Source: Hypericum androsaemum
Taxonomy: Eukaryota; Streptophyta; Magnoliopsida; Malpighiales; Hypericaceae
DNA length: 64,000 nt
Assembly (NCBI GenBank): GCA_963995505.1
Contig: OZ023184.1
Location: 8,386,308 to 8,450,307, forward strand
Direction of reading: 5' to 3'
Part shown: positions 11,174-22,142 of the stretch, one piece after another
Layout of the letters: each line of letters opens with the position of its first letter
Numbering within the stretch: the stretch's first letter is position 1
Notes under the pieces: model-generated
What the model saw: the letters and a program-made list of their open reading frames with translations, nothing else
Told to the model about the DNA's origin: nothing
Databases searched by the model: none
Made by a program: the position numbers and the translations under genes

Positions 11174-12734
11174 ATCTAGCCAGTGAAGTCAACTGCTGAC
11201 AGTGTGTTTGATGCTCTTTTTCTTGTCGTGATACAAGTTTTTATTTCTTTATTTTATTTTCCTTTGTTATAATCCGAATTATATATACTTTTTAAAATGC
11301 ATGAGAATACGTGAAGCTATCAACGCGGATCTAACATTATTAGAGAATGAGGATGTCTGTCCTCTTATGTAACCACCACGTTACGAATTAATTATCACAT
11401 TGATAATGTTTATCCACGAGATTTACTATTTATATATGGACTATGACCCCAGTCATAATTATGAATCCAATTCTTTGTTCCATCTCTATATAGTCATTAG
11501 TCAAATTATATTTAATAACGTGGATGTTGAAAATCATAGCATATATGCACCGATCTGGACTTGGCGTACAATATGTGAACATATATAGATATAGGCGGGG
11601 TAAAAAATATGTGAACTATTATTTTTATATGACTTTCGTATCATGTTTATGTGACTATTATTTTATTCGCAGCCCACCTTGTTCATCCCATCTCTTGACC
11701 AAGTCTTGCAAATTAAATTTAAAAAGATATTGTCCGATTGATTGAAGAATGGTTGCGGCCTGTACTCAAAGTTCCTTCTTTTGCAAAGCATGATTTATAT
11801 TAGGCTAAACTTCATATTATATTTGATGCGTTTTTAAGTTGCATGTGCTTTTAAACACATAAAAACGACCCCAATAATTTCGCGTTTGAAACGTTGGTAA
11901 TGTCTGATGAACTTTATCAATTCATATGTTTTAACGTACAGTACTAAATGTAATGCGGCAAACTACATAGAGAATTTTGACCTTACATTTATTTCTCGTC
12001 GAGGACGTGAAATTGACTCATCGAATAAAAGACGTGAAATTTATTATCTTAAATACGGCGAAATGTAGAACCAATAGCATAACAAAGTGCAAAGGGCCTA
12101 AGCCCAGGGAAAGTAGGCCGATGATATGGGAAAGGTAAGCATGGTATCGCCTGTCCGAAGAACTGGAAGCCCAATTTGATATGCGGCGAGGCAAACTTTG
12201 CACCAATAAATGAAATTTAGAGAAAAGAATAAATCTCATAGAATTTTCCATAATTCAAAAACACTGAAGTTTGATTGGTAAAAAAATAATTTTGATTCGA
12301 CATATATCTTCAATAAATTAAAACAAAATACTAATTCCATCATTCTTATTTATAATAACAAGACAAGACAACGAATGTGTTTGTTTAAATAGATAGGAGA
12401 TGTAGATAGTAGATTGGGAGTAGAAATTTTAATATACGTGTTTGGTGAAAGAAAGGATTGGGTAGTTATTCAAATATAGTAGTAGATTAGGTAGTTATTC
12501 TTTTCTTATTTATTTCTTTATAGTTTTGATTTTATTTTTTTAAGATTTTAGAGACTGACCCGATATTTCTCCCATCATCCAATCGGTCCGACGGGAGGGT
12601 TTTTATATACACAATCTATATTAAATATGTATCCAGCTCACTCGTTAAAAAGAGAGAGGGCGATAATAAAAAGGTAAGAGAGAGGGCGATAATAAAAAGG
12701 TAAGTGATGTTTTGATTATATAAATTATAATATA
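11174..12734. other. AT-rich intergenic DNA, no gene seen
   Basis: No credible exon on either strand. Short frames such as 11400-11588 and 12018-12251 have no recognisable domain. The stretch 12370-12500 (AGATGTAGATAGTAGATTGG and nearby) is an inverted counterpart of sequence at about 15300-15450 and may be one end of an older element. Confidence 0.4.
12651..12702. repeat. Perfect 26-bp tandem duplication
   Basis: The unit starting AGAGAGAGGGCGATAATAAA and ending AAGGTA is present twice without mismatch (12651-12676 and 12677-12702). It looks like a recent local duplication in noncoding DNA. Confidence 0.9.
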
Positions 12735-12960
12735 GGGAAAATTATCTGCAGATCCCTGGAACGAAATTACCACTACGGTTTTTACTATTTGGAAACCTCT
12801 CTTTTTATCCTCCAAGTTTCGTAAAATAGAACTATCAGGTCCCCGGCTCCGGTACTAGAAAATAACTCCGGCGAGAAGGCATAAGAAATGACCAAATTGC
12901 CCTCAGTAAAAAACAAAAATTTACCTTCTTCAACTTTAGAACACCAAAAACATACCACCA
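12735..12960. mobile_element. Orphan end of a MULE-family element
   Basis: GGGAAAATTATCTGCAGATC at 12735, followed by GAACTATCAGGTCCCC, ACTCCGGCGAGAAGG and AAATTGCCCTCA, resembles the subterminal layout of the neighbouring MULEs. No matching inverted end was found before the next element begins at 13303, so this copy is probably deleted on its right side. Confidence 0.5.
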
Positions 12961-13302
12961 AGAACATCAAATTAAACAACAAAAATACTAAATTATAAAC
13001 CAGAATTAAACTTTGACGAAACTGAGTTGGCAAACCTTGTTCTTCTTTATCCAAACCCCTAAATTCATTCTGAATTCCCAATCCCTACTTGGTGCCCTAT
13101 AAATTTGACCGTACACCCTGAGACGTTGTCGAACCAAAAATAAAATAATGCATCTGTTCGTGTTGATTTCGAACTGATAATCGTGAAGAGCGGGTCTTCT
13201 ACTCTCGATTTCATTGTCGAGTCTTCGAAAAGATAAGCACCGGTCACCCATTGAGACATTTTTTAACCAAAATATATTTTAAAAATGCAATGATTATATT
13301 TT

Positions 13303-14673
13303 GGGTAAATTATTCTCTTGTTTCTGATGTTTGGTCATCTTCCCCCTGGGGTCTCTGGGTATCCGAAAATAATTTTACCGTTCTCCGTCTTTGGTTTTAA
13401 AAACTCTCTGGTCCCTGTTATCGAAATATGTCATTTTCTCCGGCGAACCCCCACTTGAAAAAACTAAAATGTTCCTCTCACTTAAAAAAAAAACTCTCAC
13501 TTCATCTTCTTCCTCCCACTTCATCTTCTTCCTCCTACCTTCAACTAAAACCAAAACCCAAACTCAAACCTTAGTGAGAATTATAACTAATTAAAGAGAA
13601 TCAAAATTAATTAAAGAAAATTGAAGAACCCAAATTTGAATAGATCATTTCGAATTAGAACCCTAATCAGAGCTTTAATTTTTGGAATATGTATAGACAT
13701 TAGACTCCGATCAAGAAACAGATTGGAAAAAAGGTTGACCTTTAGAATCCCATTGGCTAAATCTCAATACTTGGAGAGAGGCTCTAGTAAAGTTTCAATC
13801 TTTAGCTCAGGGGCTTCATTAGAAGACTTCCATGTCTTGTTTCTGTTAATCCAAGGGGGTGCCCAGTTGAGGAAAAAGTAGTTTTTGAGACCTGGGTTCA
13901 TTGATTCAACTTCTTAGGGAGTTGTGATTATAGCGAAAGAGCTATAGTAGAGGATGAGAATGTGGCAGCCTCCAAAGATGCAGAGGCCTTGATGGGAGAG
14001 GAGAAAGGTCATAAACCCACAGTGAAAGAGTTGTGTAGTTTCTTGTCTGCACCATTCTATTGGTTGCAAATGCTGGCAAATGAGATACAATGAAGCTTTG
14101 TGTTTGGTGTGTTGGTAGTGTATGGTATAAGCCAGGGAGCTGGTGGAGCCTTTAACCGAGTTGGCACCATTTTCAGGCTTTTTTTTAGATAACGGATAGG
14201 CAATTAGGCATCTTGGTTTATATTAGATGGTGGAGCTTGTCTAAATTAGAACTAAAATATTTAGGGGTTCATCAATAATTGAAATTAGAAATTTTCAAAT
14301 TCAGAAAATGATTTGGGTTTCAAAATTAGGGTTGTTTAAGTTTTGATTCTTTCTAAATAATTTGGAGTGTTCAAAATTAAGTTTTGGTTTTGATTGAAGG
14401 TAGGGGGAAGAAGATGAAGTGGGAGGAAGAAGGAGGTGAAGGTAGAAGGAGAGAAGGTTTTTTTGGTTTTTTAATTGGGAGGAGCATTTTGGTCTTTTTA
14501 AGTGGGAGTTCGCCGGAGAAAATGACATATTCTGATAAGAGAATGACATATTCTGGCACCAGGGATCCACGAGTTTCTAGAACCAAAGATGGGGATGGTA
14601 TAATCATTTTCAGAAATCCAGGGACCCCAAGCGAAAGATGACCAAATACCAAGGAAAAGGGGGTAATTTACCC
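13303..14673. mobile_element. Pack-MULE with perfect 9-bp TSD carrying a transporter gene fragment
   Basis: Ends GGGTAAATTATTCTC and GGGGGTAATTTACCC are inverted, with about 180 bp of further terminal similarity to the other MULEs. Flanks TTATATTTT at 13294-13302 and 14674-14682 are identical. There is no transposase. The interior contains a recognisable fragment of a host folate/biopterin transporter gene (13940-14177), so this is a gene-capturing Pack-MULE. Confidence 0.9.
13940..14177 (+). pseudogene. Captured fragment of a folate/biopterin transporter (FBT) family gene
   Basis: In one frame the sequence reads TVKELCSFLSAPFYWLQML, then an in-frame TGA, then SFVFGVLVVYGISQGAGG and RVGT. 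This matches what I know of the N-terminal cytosolic segment and first membrane helix of plant FBT proteins (MFS-related folate/pteridine carriers), where the stop lies at the position of a conserved tryptophan (TGG to TGA). The acidic stretch before it (AIVEDENVAASKDAEALMG) fits the variable N-terminus. It covers only about 80 codons of a roughly 500-residue protein, lies inside a Pack-MULE and cannot make a transporter. Confidence 0.65.
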
Positions 14674-14746
14674 TTATATTTTTGTTGATTTATTTCCAAC
14701 CAATCAAAAATTAGTGAAGAATTTTTATTTGTCATTATGTATTTAG

Positions 14747-15224
14747 CATTGTTTTCGAGACGGCGGTCCGACCGTCGGTCGGACTGGTCGGACCGTCAAT
14801 CAGAAGGGTTAGCGGGTCAAAAACATGGTCAGAACGCCAACCTTGCGAACCAGAGATTTTTCGATCGGACCAGACGGTTGGACCGGAAAAGCGACCCAGA
14901 AAATCATAGTTCGTTAGGTTTTGGGCAATAAAATGAAAAATCGAGTCTAAACTTACCGAATTTTGCCATTTTCTTTTTGATTTTCAACCCTAAAATTTAA
15001 AAACTTTCCCGAAACATGTATTTGATTCTATTTGTGCATGTATTTCATTAATTTTGGAGGTGTGAGTGTAATTACATATACGACTATACATATATAATTT
15101 TTTAAAAATATTTTTTTATTTTAAAAAAGGTTCGGTCTGACCGGTGGTTCAACCGGTCGGACCGGTTGACCCAAATTTCAGACAAAAATTCGGGTTGAGC
15201 TCCGGGTCGTTTTTGAAAACAATG
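14747..15224. mobile_element. hAT-like MITE, CATTG-ended family, copy 2
   Basis: Ends CATTGTTTTC and GAAAACAATG form a perfect 10-bp inverted repeat, flanked by identical 8-bp duplications GTATTTAG (14739-14746 and 15225-15232). Subterminal repeats (GGTCGGACTGGTCGGACC and variants) and total length match copy 1 at 10694-11165. No coding capacity. Confidence 0.92.
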
Positions 15225-15232
15225 GTATTTAG

Positions 15233-16586
15233 AGGTATATAAAAAATTATCTTAAAGCATTAGCATTTTTAATTGAATAAATATTTTGTTTTTATTTAAG
15301 CCTAATTTATAAATTGATAACAAGTTTAACCAAACACATATATTCTACTAAATTGAATCTGCAATCTGCTCATTGATTTTTTCAAACAGTTTTTACAATC
15401 TACTATCTGCTAAAATGAATTTCCTATCTACTATCTAACATCTACTATCTATTCTCGGCAGTGGATTGGGTCTGGAGTGAAGAAATTTATTCTGGACGGT
15501 TTGGAGTGAAGGGGGACTGCACCGGCATTTTTTGTTTATGATACCGGCATGCATCGTTATGTGATACCGGTCTTTATTCCGGCCTGTGTTTGCGATACCG
15601 ACATGTCCTGTTTATGATACTTGCCCGCATGGCTTTTTTTATTTTGGTCCCCGTATTTTAGCATTTTTGCAAAAAAACTGCCGCGTGTCTTCACTCCAAA
15701 TGGTTCGGAATGAGAGCATTCTGTACCCAATCCAAACCCTCTATTCTCAATTTATTTACCCAAAAAAAAAATTCTCAATCTATTTGGCCAAACGGCCAAT
15801 GTTGAGAAAAAGACGAGCATGTCCCTTGACCGATTTCAGTTTAGCGGTTATCCTTCTGTACCGGACAGTGTTCTTTTTGGTACGAAAAGGGACAAAAGTG
15901 ACCACGCCCCATGTCCATACGTGGTCTGGGCTTTTAGAATTAGAATTAGAAGCTCCCCACCCTCCCGGGACACGCAGGAACACAGTCTCCGAACTTGGAA
16001 GGAAGACGTGTCGCCCATTACAGTACTTTAAGCAAATTCCATTTCCACCATCCAACAAATACCAAAATTTTAATAAGAACTCAAACTTAATACGTCATAT
16101 TAAACTAGAAAACACCATATAATTAGGCGGAAACAAACAAGAGGTCCGAAAACAATTAAACAAAATCGACCCCGGCTCCTAAATCCAGAGGCAACGAGGA
16201 GCTATTGTTAGAGGGAGGAGAGAGAGAGTGGCCGTTTCAACGGCCATCCTCCCACCTTAAACAATCTGGCTGTTTAGCACCCGAACCTCTTTTACTTTCC
16301 CTTCCCTCAATCTCGCTCGTTCGGGGAAAGAAAAATAAGCAAAAAATAATAATAAAAAAGAGAGGAAGAACAACAGAAAGGGACCAATCTCTCTTTCTCT
16401 ATCGGGTGGGGCCTGCAACTACCATCCCTTGTCCTATAACCGCCGTTTCTCCCCTTTTGAGCGGTGGTTTTTGCAGGCTTTTTTAATGTAATTCCGATCC
16501 AGTCCTTCTTCCCATGTTCAAGTTTTTGTCCGAATCTCTGGGTTTTTCGTCATTTTACAATTTCTTCCCCCCAATAATTAGCGAAG
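15233..16586. other. Intergenic region and upstream region of the ETO1-like gene
   Basis: 15300-15480 contains ACTATCTGC/CTACTATCTAAC repeats and may be the right end of an older transposon. From about 16200 the DNA is CT- and AG-rich with short microsatellite-like runs, as expected for the promoter and leader of the plus-strand gene at 16587. The frame at 15586-16122 looks accidental. Confidence 0.4.
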
Positions 16587-19500
16587 ATGCAACATAATAT
16601 ATTCACGTCAATGAGAAGCTTGAAGTTCATGGACGGGTGCAAGGGCACCCAGGTCTACGCGGTTAATCCCAACGGTGGCGCCGGCGGGGCCACTCCGGCC
16701 GCCGGCGGGCAGGGCGTCGGAGAGAAGTTCCTCCAGCACCTCCAGGACCTCCGTGCCAACTCGATCCGGTCCAAGTCGACACGGAATGTCCAGAAGCCAC
16801 CCGGAGGTCAACCCCAGCCGAGTAGCAGCGCGACGGCGTCGGGGGCGGCGGAGGGGCTGCTGTCCTGCGGCCTCCCGGAGGCGGAGAGGCTGGAGCCGCC
16901 GATAGAGCCGTGGTTGAGGCCGGTGGATTTCGTGGATACCCTTGCTGACGTGTACTGCAGGACTAGAGGTTGCCCCCAGTTTGAGATGTCTAAGGCGTGT
17001 TTAGAGCAATGTGCCATCTTCCGGGGGCTGCTCGACCCGAAGCTGTTCAGGAGGAGCCTACGGTGCGCGAGGCACCACTCGGTTGGGGTGCACGACAAGG
17101 TTGTGTTGGCGGCGTGGCTGAGGTTTGAGAGGAGGGAGGACGAGCTCATTGGCAATTCGGCGATGGATTGCTCGGGGAGGAAGTCGGAGTGCCCCCGTGC
17201 GTGCTTGGTTCACGGGTATGATCCTGAGACGGTTAATGATCCTTGTTCTTGTGTGTGCCAGAGGTTGCCAAGGAGGGGTGATGAGGAGAATGTCGAGGAG
17301 GAGGAGGAAGGGTTGGTGGTTGTAGACGAGTGTTCGACTTCGGAAGAAGACATGGATATGTCGTTTTGTATTGGGGATCAGGAGGTTAGGTGTGTCAGGT
17401 ATAAGATTGCATCGCTTTCGATTCCTTTTAGGACAATGTTGTATGGAGAGTTCATGGAGTCGCGGAAAGAGAAGATTTATTTCACGCAGAATGGGGTATC
17501 TGTGGAGGCGATGAAGGCGGCAGAGATATATAGCAGGACCAAGAGTTTAGGAGGATTTGAACCAGAGATTGTGTTGGAACTTCTTTCGTTTGCAAACAGG
17601 TTTTGTTGTGAGGAGATGAAGTCAGCTTGCGATGCTCATTTGGCGTCCTTGGTTTGGGATGCAGAGGATGCGGGGTTGTTGATTGAGTATGGATTGGAGG
17701 AGACCGCACATCTTTTGGTAGCAGCTTGTTTACAGCTGTTTCTGAGGGAGCTTCCGAGTTCATTTCACAACCCATGCGTGATGAAGTTGCTTTGTAGTCC
17801 AGAGGGCAATGAGAGGTTAGCCATGGCTGGCCACTCGTCGTTTTTGTTATACTATTTTTTGAGCCAGGTTGCTATGGAGGAAGATTTAAAGTCCAACACG
17901 ACTGTGATGCTGTTGGAGAGACTGGCAGATTGTGCTGTCGAAGGTTGGCAGAAACAGCTCGCTTATCATCAGCTGGGTGTTGTAATGCTTGAGAGGGAAG
18001 AGTACAAAGATGCACAGCACTGGTTTGAGGCGGCAGCCGAAGTGGGGCATGTATATTCCTTAGCAGGTGCCGCAAGGGCCAAGTTCAAGCGGGGGCATAA
18101 ATATTCAGCTTACAAGATGATGAACTCGCTGATCTCTGATCATAAGCCTTCCGGGTGGATGTATCAGGAGAGGTCCTTGTACTGCATTGGGAATGAGAAA
18201 ACGATGGATTTGAATGCATCAACAGAGCTGGATCCTACTCTTACTTTTCCATACAAGCAAAGGGCTGCTCTGTTGGTGGAGGAAAACCAATTTGGAGCAG
18301 CCATCTCAGAACTCAACAAGTTAATTGGTTTTAAGGTATCTCCAGATTGCCTTGAACTACGGGCATGGGTTTTGATAGCTGTGGAGGATTACGAAGGAGC
18401 TATCAGAGATGTTCGTGCACTATTGACTCTGGAACCTAATTACATGATGTTTCATGGCAAGATGAACGGGGAGCATGTGATAGAACTTCTTCTCCCTCTT
18501 GTCCAGCAGTCTAGCCAGGCTTATTGCTGGATGCAGCTGTATGATAGATGGTCATCAGTTGATGATATTGGTTCTCTATCTGTTGTACACCAGATGCTGG
18601 CAAATGACCCTGGAAAAAGCCTACTATGGTTCAGGCAATCTCTCCTCCTATTGCGGTATGTACTGCCAGCTCTCATCTATGTTGCCCTGGGCTGATTTGC
18701 TAGTCCTTCCTTTCTGCTCAGTTTACTGTAAGAAAATGTTAGTTCTGAAAAGATTTTTAGTGTGGAAGATCCTCTGCCTTATGGTTCTGCGAACCCCACG
18801 ATTTTGTTCTTTTGTTGATTTCTCGTGGGTAGAAAGAACGTTTTTTGCATGCACTACTACTTGTTTGAATTCCTGATACCAACATCAGCGGTTAAGGTTA
18901 CCTTTTTTTAACACAAAGAGAAGATCACTTGAAATGTCACTCTCCCTGTTCATGGCTTTTATTGACTAGTTCGATGAAAGTTCTGTTGGGCTTTCCAACC
19001 ATCAAGAAAACTTTGAGCTCTTAAATCCGAGAGTTTAGCACATTAATTTCTGCCTTTCTCTACATGAGCTATTGTTCCTGCCCCCTATGATAGCGATGCA
19101 GCTTTCAGTGGAACTTACTTCTCTGATGGCCATTTACGTTTATCCTTCATGGGACTTGCGTCCCTTAGTATCCTTTTTTGTCAAGTTGAGCGACTGTCTA
19201 TCCCCACTCTTCTTTCTCAGATGTACTTTTGCTGCAAACGATGTACTTTTGCTGGGCAATGGAATCTATCTGTGTTACTATGTTCTCTCATGCACTAAAT
19301 AATGTTAGCGGAATAGCCTCTTGTGTTTGTTTTCTAGTTCTAACTTATTTGAACCGGAAAGGATCAATCGGTGCTATGGGAGCATGTATGTTCCTATTCG
19401 AATGAGGCTTGCCCCATGGAAATTAAATGTTCAAATGACCTTCTTATGCCATGTCTCTTGTTTGTAGGCTAAATTGCCAAAAGGCTGCAATGAGGAGTCT

Positions 19501-20485
19501 GCGGTTGGCTAGAAATTATTCAACTTCCGATCATGAAAAACTTGTCTATGAAGGCTGGATTTTGTATGATACTGGCCATCGTGAAGAAGCATTAGCCAAG
19601 GCCGAGCGTTCCATTTCAATTCAGAGGTCCTTTGAAGCATTTTTCTTGAAAGCATATGTGTTGGCAGATTGCAGTCTAGATCCCGAGTCATCAAAGTATG
19701 TTATTGAGCTTCTAGAAGAAGCTCTGAAATGCCCCTCAGACGGTCTCCGCAAAGGACAAGTGAGGATTTTAAGTCGACCAAAATCCTATTATTAAGTTCA
19801 CCTGATTGCTGTTATAAAGTTGGTTTAATTTCTGATGTCTGCAGGCACTTAACAATCTGGGGAGTGTGTATGTGGACTGTGATAAGCTCGATCTTGCCGC
19901 CGACTGCTACATAAATGCACTTAATATTAAGCATACGAGAGCACATCAAGGTCTTGCACGTGTATACCATCTCAGGAATCAGCGAAAATCTGCATACGAT
20001 GAGATGACCAAGCTCATAGAAAAAGCCAGGAATAATGCGTCGGCTTATGAGAAGCGTTCAGAGTACTGTGACCGTGACATGGCCAAGAGTGACCTTATCA
20101 TGGCAACACAATTAGATCCTATGAGGACTTACCCGTACCGATACAGAGCTGCGGGTAAGTTCCAAGGCCTATGCTTCCTGTTGTCCTCTGTTCATTCTGG
20201 CCTATACGTAGAGCGGCATTATACCTTACAAATTATGATTATGCACTTGCAGTTCTGATGGATGACCACAAAGAGGCTGAAGCCATAGAAGAGCTAACGA
20301 GGGCCATCGCGTTTAAGCCAGATTTGCAGCTGCTGCATCTTAGAGCCGCATTTTACGACTCGATGGGCGATAACATGTCCACTGTCCGAGACTGCGAAGC
20401 AGCTCTCGGTCTTGATCCAAGCCATGCCGATTCACTCGAACTCTACAAGAAAGCACAGGATAAAATTAACGAAGAGGAAAAGTGA
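16587..20485 (+). CDS. ETO1: ETO1-like BTB/TPR protein (ethylene overproducer 1 family)
   Basis: Substrate adaptor of a cullin-3 E3 ubiquitin ligase. In the family it binds type-2 ACC synthases and sends them for degradation, keeping ethylene synthesis low; cytosolic. Coding exons 16587-18655, 19468-19759, 19845-20154 and 20253-20485 join in frame (RQSLLLLR-LNCQKAAM; GLRKGQ-ALNNLGSV; YRYRAA-VLMDDHKE) to 967 residues, close to the roughly 950 usual for ETO1. The N-terminus MQHNIFTSMRSLK with CKGTQVYA is diagnostic. The BTB domain spans about 258-360 (DMSFCIGDQEVRC onward). TPR repeats fill about 450-950, including YEGWILYDTGHREEALAKAE and RAHQGLARVYHLRNQ. No lesions were seen. It could be the EOL1/EOL2 paralogue, but the N-terminus favours ETO1. 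Confidence 0.95.
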
Positions 20486-21245
20486 GGATCGGAAGCACAC
20501 AATCATATTTCCACTTCATCAGTCGGGCAGTAACCTTGTTGCCATCCGCCCATCCAGTCCAATACCACACCTGCTTCCACGAGCAGTGCATTGTGCTGGA
20601 ATTTCTCAGTAGAAGCACCGAAATGGAGATATCGACGGCCTAGCGAAAATCAGGATTCTGCAGAAAACGAGAACAGATGAACTTGGGATTGGCTGAGAAA
20701 GAAAGGGGAAGAAGCCCAGTGAGCAAGCCAGCTTGTAAATATCTATGTATTATGTACTACGGCTCTGTATCGCCTGCAAGTTGAGGTTCCTCCCAATTGC
20801 TCGTGCTTCCAATTCTTGTCTAGGCAGAGATTATACACTGACACTGTAATGTGAAACTTGTAAATCCATCTCTCAAAGATTTTTGAGATGCAAACTTTCT
20901 CCCAATTGCATATGTTTTAAGTTGTCGAGTTCGAATTTTGAAAATACAATTATCGGTACCAGTTTTTCCTATTTTTTTGGTGGGGTATGGTATGGTGTAT
21001 TCCCACTAACCCGTTGCTTAGGGATTTCCACGGATAACAACCCTTTTTTTTCCCTCTTAAGCGGTACTACAATCTCGATAAAGTGGGGGAAAAACGGTTC
21101 TTTATGATTTGCACGAGATACCCCATATTTCTCAACTGCATGTGAGATAATGAAGGCTTAACCACCTCACTTTCTCACACGTACTCACTCTGAAAAACAG
21201 TTCTTTAAAAAAGATCCCGAGTACTAAACCCTGTTCTCTTTGGTT
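20486..21245. other. 3' region of the ETO1-like gene and upstream region of the DUF688 gene
   Basis: No further coding exon is seen. The first 300-400 bp are probably ETO1 3'UTR. CTTTGGTTATGCAG ending at 21251 looks like a good intron acceptor, which suggests the next gene has an upstream leader exon here that I could not place. Confidence 0.4.
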
Positions 21246-22142
21246 ATGCAGTGTAGAATGAAGCTAGTGAACCTTCTGGTAGACGAGGCTGCTGCGAGGG
21301 GCGGGCGCGGGGAGGTCGCGGCGGACATGGACGCGGTGAAGTGTCCTAGAAGGCTGAACTTAGACCTGCCTCTGCTATCGACTCGGCCGCGATCCGGCCT
21401 GTTGGATCGCACGTCCATCTCCGCGCAGGACATGCCGAGCGACAGGATCCCGTTTTCGTGGGAACTGACACCCGGGAATCCGAAGGAGAACGATATGTCG
21501 GGAATCGATGACATGGATATCACGCCCCGCCTGAGGCCGCCACCCAGCAGATGGAGAGTGAAGCAGCAAGAAGGACCACCGACAAATGGTTCTACTGAAG
21601 AAGGAGCCGATCGCAGCATATCACTGGGTGACGCGCTTTCGGACGCTGTCGAAGCGATGTCGTTGACTGAAGCCATCGACATTGCGCAGAGAGCGGAAAA
21701 TGATCACGACCACGATCACGACGATCACAGGCTTGCTCTGGCGAGCAGCATTGACTCATCAGACAATACCGACGAATACAAGAGCACTTCTCAATCATCC
21801 AACTTCATGATCCAACGGTTCCTCCCCGACGCCACGGCCATTGCCGCGTCAACGGTAGCGTACCTCGCCAAGGACGCGGCCGACCCGAAGGCCCAATTCC
21901 CGACAGCCACCGATCACTGTAATAGCCTGAAGAAGCCACGGAAATGGAGCCTGGCGGGATCAAGTTCCAAGTCCCGGTTCAGAGGCTGTGGCCTCCATAT
22001 TTTCTACTCATGGAGGGCAAAGCACAGGCTGTTCAGCGTCAGGAGCCCTGGAAAAGAAGCTGTACCGAAATTGCCACTATGTTGTGGTGGTGGAAAGCTG
22101 AGGAGACATTTTCGTCGTCAAAGACCACCGCTTCCGTCTTAA
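21246..22142 (+). CDS. DUF688-type plant protein of unknown function
   Basis: Uninterrupted frame of 298 residues. Two blocks place it in the plant DUF688 group: RRLNLDLPLLSTRPR (residues 35-49) and RIPFSWELTPGNPK (67-80), which correspond to the group's N-terminal 'LDFNAPLLS' and 'PFSWE.(T)PG(R/K)PK' motifs. A His/Asp run (DHDHDHDDH) lies near the middle, and the C-terminus is strongly basic (KLRRHFRRQRPPLPS). No signal peptide or membrane segment. The start is uncertain: ATG at 21246 lies before a possible splice acceptor (TATGCAG, ending 21251), and ATG 21258 would give MKLVNLLVDE and 294 residues if the acceptor is used. Biochemical function is unknown. Confidence 0.75.
   Translation: MQCRMKLVNLLVDEAAARGGRGEVAADMDAVKCPRRLNLDLPLLSTRPRSGLLDRTSISAQDMPSDRIPFSWELTPGNPKENDMSGIDDMDITPRLRPPPSRWRVKQQEGPPTNGSTEEGADRSISLGDALSDAVEAMSLTEAIDIAQRAENDHDHDHDDHRLALASSIDSSDNTDEYKSTSQSSNFMIQRFLPDATAIAASTVAYLAKDAADPKAQFPTATDHCNSLKKPRKWSLAGSSSKSRFRGCGLHIFYSWRAKHRLFSVRSPGKEAVPKLPLCCGGGKLRRHFRRQRPPLPS

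Noticed and set aside
15586..16122. 178-codon plus-strand frame upstream of ETO1
   Set aside because: No domain, alternative-strand frames are equally open, and codon content is not protein-like.
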